DNA from: Nemertoderma westbladi
Lineage: Eukaryota > Xenacoelomorpha > Nemertodermatida > Nemertodermatidae
Assembly (NCBI GenBank): GCA_032718475.1
Contig: JAUCBJ010008532.1
Span: 1-64,000, forward strand
Direction of reading: 5' to 3'
Length of the DNA stretch: 64,000 nt
Shown here: piece by piece, positions 24,336 through 35,534 of the stretch
Layout of the letters: every line of letters begins with the position of its first letter
How positions within the stretch are numbered: position 1 is the first letter of the stretch
Position numbers and translations under genes: made by a program
The notes under the pieces: model-generated
Databases searched by the model: none
What the model was told of the DNA's origin: nothing
What the model saw: the letters and a program-made list of their open reading frames with translations, nothing else

Positions 24336-25176
24336 TGTTGTTGTGTTCCCATTTTCGCCATAACACCGGCTTTTTGGGAAGAACTCTAGTAAAACTGCTT
24401 AAATTATCGAAAGTATAAACTGTTACCTCACTCATCAAATCTAACTATCGATCAATCTAATCAATCAACTTAACTATTAATCATATTGTTTGTACTGTTA
24501 TTTACTGTCAGTTATTAATTGTACCTATTTGTTGATGGAAATATTGCTCTTTGGATAATACGGATAAATCACCCAAATTTCCCAATTTTCTTGATACACT
24601 ACAGGTTAGAGAGACCGGCTATACATAACAATTGCGATTTATATTAATGTGGTGTGTATTGAATCCAATGTTATTTAGCAGACCCTACGTGAGTCAATTG
24701 CTGCTCTCTTTATGTGTGATCAAATATACTGACGGTCGGCAGAATAGTGTGTATGATTGTGATTGGTAACAAAGTATTTCCTAAAGAATACGCTTTATAC
24801 TTTAATCATAAGCAGTATCGTTGCGTTTTAGTATAAGTCTTAGTTCTGTTTAAATAGATAAAGCGCCACGTCCTAAAGGAACTGTTAATATTTCCCGAAA
24901 GCCAATAATATCTGTCAGAAATTAATTATTAACGATCTATCGAATAATACAGTAAGTTTACACTGCAACCTTACACTGCAATAATACAATTTAAGCATCC
25001 GAATTCAGTCTCCCGGGTGTAGATCCATCAGGTGAATGATCGCGCATGGGCAGACTTCGGCTAGTGTTTTGCGTATTAGCATAAAATATTGTCGTATGCT
25101 AAAGTGGTTTTAATTAACTAAAAGACATATAAATTTTGGCAGGTTAAACTGCTAAAGGTCTTCAAAAGCGCGAACA
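24336..25176 (+). repeat. BEL/Pao 5' LTR (copy 3)
   Basis: 841-bp LTR, TGTTGTTGTGTTCCC to GCGCGAACA. Its left edge is defined by divergence from duplication copy 1 after TCAAA and from the other LTR upstream sequences at TGTTGTT. It matches the partial LTR at 1-740 almost exactly over the shared part, and the element's own 3' LTR (33837) much less well. Confidence 0.9.
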
Positions 25177-26312
25177 GTAACAGTTTATAATCTTATTGCA
25201 GTAGGCAATAAGGTTGCAAAATACCGTAGTGACTGGTAAAACTGAACCGGTGCTTCTGTAGGTCAGTAGGCCTAACTGTCATCACCGGTACTGGTACTGC
25301 TGTACAAGTACATTTAGTATTATTCGATTTTGATTATTGTATACCGGTAGGCTGTTTAAGAGATTAGGGACTGTACGTACACCCCTTGTTTCTTTTGGAG
25401 CTTACTTATTTCTGTCGGTTTTATTTCCTAGTAAGTTAATATTGAGCTGAAGACGTGTAAGTCTGCTCAGATTGTTCAAATAATTGTAGGCTGAACTGCT
25501 GTCTGACTGTGTTGAGTTTGGAGAGATTACGGCGTGTGTAGAGTTTGTCTGATAAAGTGCCGTTAGTAAGTTGGGGCAGCCATATGCGGTAAGGTCAATC
25601 CCCTCTTAAAGAATAAGTCGTACTACCGTGTTAGAACGCATACTAACTAACAGTTTCAGAGTCTGCATATACTGTAGTTTATTTAGGCTTGATCGTAGTC
25701 TGCCAGTGTTTTAGCCTGTGTTTGTTTGTGTAGTCTGTTCAGATACCGTAATAGTTATTACTCAGATATTTTGTAGGCTAGATTGTTGTCTAGCTATTTT
25801 TAGGTCTGAAGGGATTGCTGCGTGTGTAGAGTTGGTCTGATAAAGTGCCGTTAGTAAGTTGGGGCAGCCATAAGCTAACCCTAAAATATTCAGAAATTCA
25901 ATTATTCTAAAAATAATTGATAATTGACATACCGGTATTTACCATAGGCTTATTATATTTATTTCTATAAATTTGAGCTGAAATCATACCGGTACTCTGT
26001 AATTAATTCTAGTAATAATTATACTTATATATACTATAAGTGTCAGCTGTATACCGGTATTCACGATAGGCCTATTATATATTTATATATATTTGTGCTA
26101 AATTTATATACCGGTACTCTGTGACAAATCTAGTCTGTAATCATACTTATATATATATTATAAGCATACCGGTATTCTAATATATTATATATATATCACG
26201 CTACACTGAGCAGCAGTATCGGCAATTAATTATTAGGCTAACGGTGATACTGAATTACTAGACTTACTTTGACTGTATTTGTAGCCGTAGGCATTCAACT
26301 GTGTAAACAAAC
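25177..26312 (+). other. BEL leader with internal direct repeat
   Basis: Untranslated leader between LTR and gag. A 53-bp near-perfect direct repeat, 25532-25584 and 25820-25872 (GATAAAGTGCCGTTAGTAAG), lies within a longer, weaker repeat of about 130 bp. ATACCGGTAT motifs recur at 25931, 25986, 26050, 26110 and 26166. Confidence 0.7.
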
Positions 26313-29300
26313 ATGGCTGACACAAGGCAAACTCTGTCAGATAGTCTCCTAGAAACAACAGACTGTTTCTCAGATCAAAGTGTAGAGAATCCCAGACCGA
26401 GGTCTGAAACCCCTCATACTGTAAGAAGGGCAACCCCTGCAGTGGTTGTATCAGAACCTAGGTTGGTAGAAGCGATTTCGCATTTTGCGAAGTTAGTGAA
26501 GCGCCGTTGGTCTGCCATAGGCACTCGGGCCCAAGTCAAGCGGGATCAAGAAGAAGCTATAAAACAGCAGCAACCTCCTAGCCAAGAACCTAGTTCTCAG
26601 CGGCCCGATAGCTCCAGTAGTTCGGATACTGTTGAGCGGACGCCCGAACGCGGAGCGAAGATGGCGGATATGGTTTATGATGAGCGGCCAACCTATGAAG
26701 AATCAACCGACGCCACTTCTTCTCAAGTGGAAAGCGAGGTGGAAAGCGAAGTGGAAAGCGAATTAACAGCAGCAGAGAAGCCGCGAACTAGAGACGCCAT
26801 TGACATATATCTGTCAGACTATCAGCGATTCATAGGAGACGAAGAGTTGAGGAGACGACTGTCTGGACTTCGCCCTAATAGTGAAGGAACCAAGCTTGTG
26901 TTGGACGCAATCGATGCGGAAATGTTAGCTGCAGAACAAGCTAAACGTGATGAAAAACTCCGCCTCGTTAGAGTCCAAGAAGAACAAATAAAGAAAAGAA
27001 GGATAGAGGAACAAAAGGCGGCGGCTATGGCGGCGGCTATGGCAGATGCAGAAGCAGAAAGAAAAGCAGCAACGGCGGTGGCTATGGCAGATGCAGAAGC
27101 AGAAAGAAAAGCAGCAACGGCGGTGGCTATGGCAGATGCAGAAGCAGAAAGAAAAGCAGCAAAGGCGGTAGCAAAGGCAGTGGCAGAAGCAGAAAGGAGA
27201 GCATCTGAGCAGACTACCCAACTGGAGTTGGAGAATCTGCAAGAGACACAAGACAGTATAAATAAACAGTTTACTGCTAATCAAATGCAGATGATGAGAA
27301 AATCTACTCCCAAGCGCCAGGGATACACATCCTCGGAGGAAGGCGATACTACCGATCCTGAAGGCGGAGGAAATAGATCTCATCTAAGTAGGCGTAGAAA
27401 AACATATTACCGTCGCAAATTGCCTGATTTGCCCCCAGCTGTTAAAAGACAGCTAACTAGCACAGATTTAGGTAGTGCAGAACCCATAGAACAATTTATC
27501 CAGGTCAAAAGACTCCCTACTATAGTCGATGAACCTGAAATAATTAGGCCTGTAGTTCCCAAAGTCACTTCTGTGCTAGAGACCCCTACACTTCCAGAGC
27601 TTAACTCTAAATTCCCTTTACATAGCACTACACTGCCTGTACCCGGTGGAACAGTCCATGCAAATACCCCTGTCCAGATAGCAGAGAGAGAAATCAATAA
27701 TTTGTCTCCCGTCGTCCCGCGTCAGCCCGCTACTATGTTGGCGACTCCCGCTTCGGCGGTTGAGTGGGTGGAAGAGGGACGGCGGGGGATGAATCTCCTG
27801 CTGGGACAGATGCAGGAGACTGTCCACCAACTTAAGGGAACAGTGAGGGAAGGTAGAGCAGAGTTGCAAGAAGTGCAGCAAAGTATCGCGCTAGAACGCG
27901 ACAAATTAGTCAATATACAAAAAGGCATACCAATACCTCCTGTAACATTGTGTCAACCTGTTAGGTCTGAAGTACTACATGCGCAAGGTGTGGAGCCTAC
28001 ACGCATCTATACTGCTAGTGAAGTTGAAACTCCTATAGCAAACCCTATTAAGGGTGATTATAGACCTGTTATTAATGATATTCCCTATAGACCTGATAAT
28101 GATCCGAGAAATTTATATACCGATAATTCGATATTAAATAACACGATGGTCCAAGAAAGCTTTACGCGTCAGATGGCTAGAACAGAAGCCCGCCAAGCGG
28201 TCAAAGTGGGAGAGATCGTCAAATTCAATGGAGATGAGATGAAATGGTTACCTTTCAATGAATATTACAAAGATAGCATACAGAACTCTGTACTATCTAA
28301 CGGAGAGAAACTTAGATTCCTCATCAAGTGCTTGGAAGGACCTCCCAAGTTAATGGCGTTAAAGTTTATTGGACATCCAGATGGATTAAGACAAGTTTGG
28401 GATACACTAAACATCAGGTATGGTAACAAGGATAACATAGCTAAGTATTTGTATGCAAAATTAGTAGCCCCCCGACACTTCCTTAGTAGCGAGATTATAG
28501 AGTTTTCCGATGAAATTCAAGAGATCTGTAGACAACTGGACTGGTTAGGTAAGTCGCATGAATATCAGAGTTCCATGGTTATTGGAGCCGTAGTCTCTAC
28601 TTTACCAAAGGGTGGAGTATGTACACGCTGGGACAAGAAAGTGTTGTACATGAATGAACAACAACGACGAAGTCCTACCATGGCTGATCTCATGTCTTTC
28701 TTAGATAGTGAAGTAAAATTACAACTCATAAGGCAGTCCAGAGAGAAAACATCGGAAAATAAGGTAAGTGAGAAACCCGTTTCTAGGAGAAGGATAATAC
28801 CAGTGTGTTATACTGACGACGGCGAAAGCCAAGCTTCTCAAGAAGAGGACAGCGGGAAAGACACAGCAAAATCTTACTATGACAACAAGACCTATAAAGA
28901 CGTAAGTAAATACAAGTCTCGAACCAGTGACAGGAGAGAACAGGTAACAACAACTCCTCCTACGTCTCCTAAGAGAATTCACGGAAGAAAGCCCGAAGAA
29001 AGAACGAGAGTGCAGAACGTTAACCAAGTTAAGGTGAGTAACATCAAACCAAAATGTGCGCTGTGCGACGGGCCCCACCGTTTGAGTGCGTGTGCTGAAT
29101 TTCTAAAGAAATCCCCTGTAGACAGACGTACAGTCCTGTGGAATAAGCGGCTATGCTATAATTGCCTCAGATCAGGACACCAACGGCGAACCTGTTACTC
29201 CGACGTAAAGTGTGCAAAGTGTGGCGCGAAACATCACATCTTGTTACACAGTGAGTTCGAACGAGACAACCCGAGTCAGGTAAGTGAGCCCGAACTACAT

Positions 29301-30482
29301 GTCCAATTCAGTGATGTGAACGACACTGACCAAGGTTCTGAGTGGGAAGGATTCTATACAGACGAATTCTCCGATGCCAACGAATCCTGTTATCTAATAA
29401 ATACCACAGTGTATCGAGCACTTACGGATGAAAAGGACACTGACGAGTTTACTCCAACTCCTTTTGACAAACAACCATCTTGGAAAGTTCCAACTTCCAA
29501 CATAGGAATAAGAGAATTTCCTGTAGTGCAAGTTCGAGTTCATGGTCCCAACAAGAGTTACATAGTGAACGCCCTACTTGACTCCGGCAGCACAGGAACA
29601 TTCATCGATCAAGAACTAGCCGAAGATATCTTTGCTGGACAACCCAAGTTCCGGACTAAATTGAATATGTCAGGAATTATGCAGGTTTGGAAATCTACCC
29701 TAACGGCAGATTACTATGTAGGTGTGTTGTCCACCCCCCAGGATAAGTTAGGAACACAAGGTATAAGGTCAGTAAAAATGGTGGCTATAAAGAACTTTGC
29801 TACTACTCAAGCAGAACCTTATAACTGGGACGAGGACGAGTGCATCCAACATCTTGAGATACCTCGATTCCAAACCGATTATCCTGGAGTGCAAATACTC
29901 ATCGGCCAAAACGCGCATGAGGCGCTCGAGCCATTAGAGAAACGGCCTGCTCAACCACAGCCACTACAAACCTATGCGGTAAGAACTAGAGTAGGTTGGT
30001 ACTTCACTGGCCCTTCCCGTAGAACTCTCAAAGAGAGATTACCTCAACAACAGGTATACCAAGTAAAGGGGGAAGTGGAGAGCAGTGATGTGGACGACCC
30101 AACTGAGGGAACACCATACTCCTCAGATAATGACGATATTAACTCCAATGTAGATCAATGGAGACATTGCCTTGGGACGATTAATCCAGCCGACATCGCT
30201 TCCAGAGGAGCAACTCCTCAAGAACTGATAGATACTCCAGGCTGGTTAGGTGGATCCGACTTCTTAAGTAAAGAAGAAGAAGAATGGCCTCCTCATCTTA
30301 CCACGGCGGAGAGTAGACAGGCCAAGGGAGCGGAGAAACTAACACAACCACTCAATCGCCCAGCTAGTCGTTTATGTTTACTGGAAAGAGACCGAAAACT
30401 GTCCGGAAACTATGGAAGGCAAGATACTCTTCCTACGACCACTTCCCTAATCCGACAAATATCTAGGGACTCCATAACGTAA
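26313..30482 (+). CDS. BEL/Pao Gag-protease polyprotein, RT/RNase H/integrase deleted
   Basis: 1389-aa ORF. The N-terminal part is charged and disordered with an Ala/Glu/Lys coiled coil (about residues 230-300) built on a 45-bp direct repeat (27045-27180). A DUF1759-type Gag domain lies at about 635-780, beginning KFNGDEMKWLPF. Three zinc knuckle-like motifs follow at about 910-975: CALCDGPHRLSAC, CYNCLRSGHQRRTC and CAKCGAKHH. A DUF1758 aspartic protease has active-site LLDSGSTGTFID, catalytic Asp near 1090. At about residue 1285 the sequence jumps to the region that normally follows RNase H (WRHCLGTINPADIASRG), then ends after about 100 more residues with no integrase. Roughly a thousand codons are therefore missing, yet the frame stays open. 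Confidence 0.9.
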   Translation: MADTRQTLSDSLLETTDCFSDQSVENPRPRSETPHTVRRATPAVVVSEPRLVEAISHFAKLVKRRWSAIGTRAQVKRDQEEAIKQQQPPSQEPSSQRPDSSSSSDTVERTPERGAKMADMVYDERPTYEESTDATSSQVESEVESEVESELTAAEKPRTRDAIDIYLSDYQRFIGDEELRRRLSGLRPNSEGTKLVLDAIDAEMLAAEQAKRDEKLRLVRVQEEQIKKRRIEEQKAAAMAAAMADAEAERKAATAVAMADAEAERKAATAVAMADAEAERKAAKAVAKAVAEAERRASEQTTQLELENLQETQDSINKQFTANQMQMMRKSTPKRQGYTSSEEGDTTDPEGGGNRSHLSRRRKTYYRRKLPDLPPAVKRQLTSTDLGSAEPIEQFIQVKRLPTIVDEPEIIRPVVPKVTSVLETPTLPELNSKFPLHSTTLPVPGGTVHANTPVQIAEREINNLSPVVPRQPATMLATPASAVEWVEEGRRGMNLLLGQMQETVHQLKGTVREGRAELQEVQQSIALERDKLVNIQKGIPIPPVTLCQPVRSEVLHAQGVEPTRIYTASEVETPIANPIKGDYRPVINDIPYRPDNDPRNLYTDNSILNNTMVQESFTRQMARTEARQAVKVGEIVKFNGDEMKWLPFNEYYKDSIQNSVLSNGEKLRFLIKCLEGPPKLMALKFIGHPDGLRQVWDTLNIRYGNKDNIAKYLYAKLVAPRHFLSSEIIEFSDEIQEICRQLDWLGKSHEYQSSMVIGAVVSTLPKGGVCTRWDKKVLYMNEQQRRSPTMADLMSFLDSEVKLQLIRQSREKTSENKVSEKPVSRRRIIPVCYTDDGESQASQEEDSGKDTAKSYYDNKTYKDVSKYKSRTSDRREQVTTTPPTSPKRIHGRKPEERTRVQNVNQVKVSNIKPKCALCDGPHRLSACAEFLKKSPVDRRTVLWNKRLCYNCLRSGHQRRTCYSDVKCAKCGAKHHILLHSEFERDNPSQVSEPELHVQFSDVNDTDQGSEWEGFYTDEFSDANESCYLINTTVYRALTDEKDTDEFTPTPFDKQPSWKVPTSNIGIREFPVVQVRVHGPNKSYIVNALLDSGSTGTFIDQELAEDIFAGQPKFRTKLNMSGIMQVWKSTLTADYYVGVLSTPQDKLGTQGIRSVKMVAIKNFATTQAEPYNWDEDECIQHLEIPRFQTDYPGVQILIGQNAHEALEPLEKRPAQPQPLQTYAVRTRVGWYFTGPSRRTLKERLPQQQVYQVKGEVESSDVDDPTEGTPYSSDNDDINSNVDQWRHCLGTINPADIASRGATPQELIDTPGWLGGSDFLSKEEEEWPPHLTTAESRQAKGAEKLTQPLNRPASRLCLLERDRKLSGNYGRQDTLPTTTSLIRQISRDSIT

Positions 30483-32104
30483 TAACATATGGAGTGGGCG
30501 TGTGACTATATCATTTTATATTTGTTTTTATTTTATATTTATGTATGTATTATTATGTAATTTTATTATAATCGTTTTCTTTAATTTTATTTAGTAGAAT
30601 GTTATTTTAGAATATTTAGTAAATTAGTGCAATATATTAGTGTTTATTACGTATTTAATTACTTATAATATATATTTAGTGCGACGGCAAGAAGTAATTA
30701 TTTTCTCTTTACTTACTGTCCTTATTATATTATAAATGCGAGACTATAGTAAGATGACATGTCAGTACTTCTTAAAGTACAATAAAGCCACTACTATATT
30801 TAAGTATTATTGGTAGGCAGAGTATTAGGAATGCAAAGTTCAGATCCTCGTGTCTCGGCTAAACCAAGCTCTGGGTAGACCTTGGAAATGACTTGCCTCT
30901 TCACACTGACATTGCTTCGTGCGATATTGCTCTTCTACCTTATTTCAAATAATACATATAGTAGCGTGATGTCCCTCTAACAGTAGCGTAAAACGCAAAT
31001 AAATCTGTTAAACCTTTTGACCATCTGTAATTCTAGTCGATTAAGATATCGCGGCACCCACCGATATACTTGAAAGACAAATTCTAGAATCAGTGGTTAA
31101 CGTCCCCAGACAAGTTCTGGAATAAATCGGTGCCCATCCTAAATATTAATTTAATATTTATTAAAATCTGTAAAATCCCGATCCTTTAAAATTTCTAGTC
31201 AATTAAGATATCGCAGTATTTACCGATATTCTTAGAAGTACTATTTTATAGAATTAAGGATCCTAAGTCCCCAGATATGCTCTGGAATAAAATTTGTGTC
31301 AATTTAACATCAAATAATAAAATTCACGGGAATAAATTTAAATTCATATTCAAATGAATTTCATAAATTGTCATTTTGTGCAATTGATAACATTCCCAAA
31401 ATTCCAGTAATTAATAGATCATGGGAGCGGAGATTCATATTGAGTGTACTAGAGTGCGAGAATCTCCAACATATAGTCAATAGCCGATAAAATTTATAAA
31501 ATCATGCATAAAGAGGATATTGACAACTAAAGAATTACTATTAAATAACATCCCAGATCTGTATGCATGAGAATTACCCTAATTCTACCGCTAGTTTTCC
31601 ATAATGTCACCATGGCAACACCCACGCTAGAATTAGAAGCAAGTTAAAGGAACAATAAAAAGCTTAACCCATTGCGTAGCATAAGAGTATACATAACGCA
31701 CTATTAGTATCCAAGGATACATAGTAATAACGTGACATTCTGGAAGACACTGACTAACGGACAAATGGCATGCATGTGTGCAGTAAGCAATGATTGTATG
31801 GAATTTGTGCGTTTATAGGTGAATGTTACTACTAAAGTGTGTTTACAGTAGCTAATCGCAATTGTAAAGTAGCCCTAACTCTACCGAGATAACCTCAAGT
31901 GGATTCAAGCTTTTGGGACGGACAGTGGTGGGACTTGTGCCGGTTATCGTTGTCGTGCTGTTGCTACATGTTGGCGTAAACACCGCGACAACGGTACATC
32001 GGCGCTGAGAAACCCACTGTCCGGGGGCAAAGCCTAGTAGGCAGCGATGCCCGCTTGCCTAAAATATTAACTCATATTGATATTAATAAACTCAGATAGC
32101 AGAT
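30483..32104 (+). other. BEL internal noncoding region
   Basis: AT-rich with no long ORF. A pair of direct repeats of about 105 bp (31032-31137 and 31195-31303) share TTAAGATATCG, ACCGATAT and CCCCAGA-GCTCTGGAATAAA hairpins. A short hydrophobic stretch near 31925-31990 could be a relic membrane segment but is not supported. A tRNA/SINE-like TAGGCAGAG...CAGATCC stretch lies at 30813-30850. Confidence 0.5.
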
Positions 32105-33394
32105 ATGACGGAATTGATAGAAGATGACCTTGGTATCAGGGAGCGATATACTCTACCTTTACAAGCGTTTGTGGATAGCTTGATACGCGGTGAAGCCGAT
32201 CCGACTATTACGGAGGACGATGGTCGTTATATCGAACCGCCGATGTCCCAGGAACAACTTACGCGTGAATTGGACTATAGAAAATTCACCGCTCGCTATA
32301 CGAATCGTAATGGTACGTATATGGACTTCTTAACTACCGGCCATCCTATCGATTTACATGATACGGACGATGTAGACACCCTAAAGGGAAATGGTTCTAT
32401 TTAAATATCATACCCAGCGGAGTCGTAACGATAAACCGAGAATAGATCACGAAAATTCTATTCGTAACAAACTGGGAAGACGAACCAATATGCCTAGAAT
32501 CTGAGGAGATTCAGCCTATCGCGCTCGGAACAGCGACAACGATTACATCCTAGAATGGTATCAAGGTCCACAGTGTCTCACTGCGTACGATTATCGCCAT
32601 GCCAACTATGTTTCTCGGCAACGTTGTCAGTTATGCGCATCGAGAGACCATGTTACGCCCATGGACACAAACGTCCGCTGTTCCTATTTCCACGAACAAC
32701 CGGCGATGGAAATTTATTGAGCGTATTGCAGATTTAATAATTTGCATATTTTTGCGGTTTGCCCTCAATTTATGACTCAATGTCACCACTGTCCACTAAA
32801 GGGACACGCCAGTTTCGATTGCCCTTTTAATCGCGATTTGGAAAGCGTAGATGAAATGATAACACTACGTTACATTAGAGCTTGGGAAGCGAACGCTGAT
32901 TTACATCGTGATTCGCGCCATCGCTATTATCCTGGACGCGCTTACGAAGGAATTTATGCGTTCCATCCTTATCTATTCGCTTCTGTCGAACAGAAATCAC
33001 GCATATCGAGTTACAGGAAGTATATCGACGGCCTTACGAGTACCGAGCCCGCGAACGCGAGTTGGAAAGAACCATTAAACCAAGGAAGTTTCTAACTGCC
33101 TATGGTCCACCCACGGCCCTCATTCAGACCACTCGTAAAGGACCCGTAAGAGCGGCTGTCTTGAAACGAGCTCTCAAAGCCGTTAGACCCCTCTCCCCCG
33201 ACGTTGATGTCAATCAACTCGGCACTTCGACTGGCGGATACACCGACCATAATCCTATACCCTCTGATGCAATCATGTTGCACCCTTCACCCAGGAGTTA
33301 TAGCCCTCCTTGTAAAGTGGCTCGCCCCAAAGAGAAAAAGACTCTGGCTAGCTTTAAAAAACTGCGTAAACGCCGTCCGCGCATGAAAGACTAA
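32105..33394 (+). pseudogene. Frameshifted BEL accessory reading frame with zinc-knuckle motifs
   Basis: Unrecognised protein in the slot between pol and 3' LTR, where some LTR elements carry env. It reads in pieces: 32105-32404 (acidic start MTELIEDDLG), about 32535-32720 (contains a CxxCx4Hx9C motif), 32772 to about 33005 (contains CHHCPLKGHASFDC, a CCHC knuckle), then a third frame to 33394 with a charged, coiled-coil-like stretch and a very basic tail (KKLRKRRPR). The pieces join only by frame changes, so it is decayed, about 400 codons in total. No signal peptide or transmembrane domain is seen, so it does not look like an envelope protein; it looks more like a nucleic-acid-binding protein. 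Its basic tail is also kept at 11843. Confidence 0.6.
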
Positions 33395-33836
33395 CTGTTT
33401 AGAGTATTTTCGTATTTGAGAAACTGTGATTTTGTATACTTTATAGACTTAAATCCCATTTTCTGGGAGCGGTGTAAAAGCTTTTGTGGGATAACTGATA
33501 CGTTTGCCTTTGCTGGCCAGTTCCCCCCCGGTCGCTAGAATACTCTCAAAGGGATTTATAACTAAAATAGTGCAAGCTACCAGCTTATTGGCTGATGTGC
33601 TGTACGGAGATATCTGGGCTCAGTTTAATCGGCCAACTAGTTTAGGGAGGTTGCCTATACCCTGCTGCCCGTGTCGGCCAATAGAATTTGCGTAGGCGTT
33701 GATTTCGACCTATCCCAGCGCTACTGAACTGAATTTCCTATCTCACTGCTCATCCTCTGTGTTGAACGGGGCTTCGTGGAATAAGAGTTTTGGTATACTC
33801 GTATAGTAGTAGTAGTCATATGATTTTATATGATTC

Positions 33837-34667
33837 TGTTGTTATGTTCCCATTTTTCGCCATAACACCGGCTTTTTGGGAAGAACTCTAGTAAACTGCT
33901 TAGATTATAGAAAGTATAACTGTTACCGGCGGTGTTACCTCACTTAATTTAACTGCACTAATCATATTGTTTGTACTGCTATTTACCGTCAGTTATTAAT
34001 TGTATCTATTTGTTGATGGAAATATTGCTCTTTGGAGAATACGGATAAATCACCCAAAATTCCCAATTTTCTTGATACACTACAGGTTAGAGAGGCGGGC
34101 TATATATAACAATTGCGATTTATATCAATGTGGTGTGTATTGAATCTAATGTTATTTAGTTGACACTACCTGAGTCAATTGCTGTTCTCTTTATGTGTGA
34201 TCAAATATACTGACGGTCGGCAGAATAGTGTGCATGATTGTGAGTGTGATGTGACTGGTAACAAAGCATTTCCTAAAGAATGCGACTTATACTTTAATCA
34301 TAAGCCTTATCGTTGCGTTTAGTATAAGTCCTAGCTCTGTTTAAATAGATAGAGCGCCACGTCCTAAAGGAACTGTTAATATTTCCCGAAAGTTAATAAT
34401 ATCTGTCAGAAATTACATATTAGCGATCAATCGAATAATACAGTAGGCTTACACTGCAACCTTACACTGCAATAATAAAATCTAAGCATCCGAATTCAGC
34501 CTCCCGGGTGTAGATCCATCGGGTGAATGATCGCGCATGGGCTGGCTTCGGCTAATGTTTTGTTTATTAGCATAAAATATTGTCGTATGCTAAAGGTGTG
34601 TTAATTAACTAAAAGACATATAAATTTTGGCAGGTTAAACTGCTAAAGGTCTTCAAAAGCGCGAACA
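33837..34667 (+). repeat. BEL/Pao 3' LTR (copy 4)
   Basis: 831-bp LTR, TGTTGTTATGTTCCC to GCGCGAACA. This is the most divergent of the four copies. It interrupts an unrelated minus-strand ORF whose last codons are read from LTR sequence. Confidence 0.88.
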
Positions 34668-35179
34668 GAATCACTGATACAACTTTGTATCGATATTCGC
34701 TCGGAAATGTTGTCTTTGTAGACGTTAAGTTCATCGTAGCAGACACATTCACTATCCTCGATGGTTGAAACGAACCATTTCAATTCGCCGACCTCGCTTG
34801 GTGTAAGAAGAATCATGCCCCTAGAAGAAACAATAGCCTTTCCATCGTCAACCCTGTAGCCATTGGTGATCGCTAAATTGCGCTCGTTCCGAATATTTGT
34901 AACAAACCCAAAAGTGCAATAGTCAAAAGCAACCCAATTGCCCGGTTTTAGGACAAGGTGAGTAGTAGGATTAATAAAAGGGCGACAGATGTTTACATAT
35001 TGTTGATATAAATTGGCGCAGGCGACGGAAAAGGTGATCCATGAACTGTTTACAGTGTCTTCCAGCTTTATTAACTCGAGTGGATTCACTGGGTTAATAC
35101 TTCCATGGGTGCCAACTCTATAATTGAATCCAAAGTAATAGGAGACTTTATTGGCGTAAAGGCATGTGAGCTCATTCAA
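34643..35179 (-). pseudogene. Unknown ORF, C-terminus cut by BEL LTR
   Basis: 178 codons; ATG at 35179 is directly preceded by an in-frame stop, so the start is plausible. Real sequence runs to 34668; the last seven codons come from the LTR. The product is rich in aromatic and beta-branched residues, with no signal peptide, membrane segment or recognised motif. Composition is more balanced (GC-richer) than its surroundings, like the ORF at 39228. I do not recognise it; a virus-derived or large-DNA-transposon origin is possible but unproven. Confidence 0.45.
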
Positions 35180-35311
35180 TTTCTCGCCGAAAGCGAGAAC
35201 ATCAATGTCGAAAAGTTTAAAGAAACGAGTCTCCTCTTCCTCGGTTCAGAAGAATCGAGTTTGCGATACTATGAAAATCGAATAAGCGGTCATCGGAGAA
35301 GAAGGCTATAG
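35105..35311 (+). CDS. Unknown short ORF ending at hairpin-rich terminal repeat
   Basis: 68 codons, overlapping the minus-strand ORF by 75 bp, with stop TAG immediately before the GGGGCTGTTGCGC repeat. It has an amphipathic middle and a basic end (HRRRRL). The reading frame abuts the repeat exactly as the ORF at 39228 does on the other side, but the two proteins are not visibly alike. Which strand is coding here is uncertain. Confidence 0.25.
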   Translation: MGANSIIESKVIGDFIGVKACELIQFLAESENINVEKFKETSLLFLGSEESSLRYYENRISGHRRRRL

Positions 35312-35378
35312 GGGCTGTTGCGCTGTCAGTCAGAGGTAACAGCCCGCGAGGTAAGGATTTACCTCTGGGGCCCCAACT
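35311..35378 (+). repeat. Hairpin-rich inverted repeat, left copy
   Basis: Reverse-complement partner of 39192-39254. It holds two hairpins: GGGCTGTT with AACAGCCC, and GAGGTAA with TTACCTC. Followed by further small dyads around CTATCAGATAG and CTGTCAGACAG to 35432. Confidence 0.75.
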
Positions 35379-35534
35379 ATCAGATAGTCTGATACCAACT
35401 GTCAGACAGTGTCTTTCAACTATCAGATAGATGATCGCCTGTTGCTGTGTTGCCCTCAGTCACTCAGTTGTATTTTTTAAAACCACCTCGTATTGTTGAC
35501 GGAATCAGTTACGACCGAAATTGCTGATCGTTAA

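Larger units (their letters stand above)
15321..24339 (+). repeat. Segmental duplication, copy 2 (about 9.0 kb)
   Basis: Direct-orientation partner of 877-9845, offset growing from 14444 to 14494 through small indels. Differences by eye are rare downstream of LEG1 and more frequent in the first 1.5 kb. Its right end is the junction with the BEL LTR at 24336. Confidence 0.93.
24336..34667 (+). mobile_element. BEL/Pao LTR retrotransposon, internally deleted
   Basis: A 10.3-kb element in LTR-leader-gag/protease-noncoding-accessory frame-LTR order. It is non-autonomous: RT, RNase H and integrase are missing from the polyprotein. The two LTRs differ clearly (841 against 831 bp with many substitutions), so this is either old or a recombinant of two elements. 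Left flank TCAAA and right flank GAATC are not duplicates, which favours recombination. No convincing purine tract precedes the 3' LTR, and no primer site starting TGG follows the 5' LTR. Confidence 0.85.
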
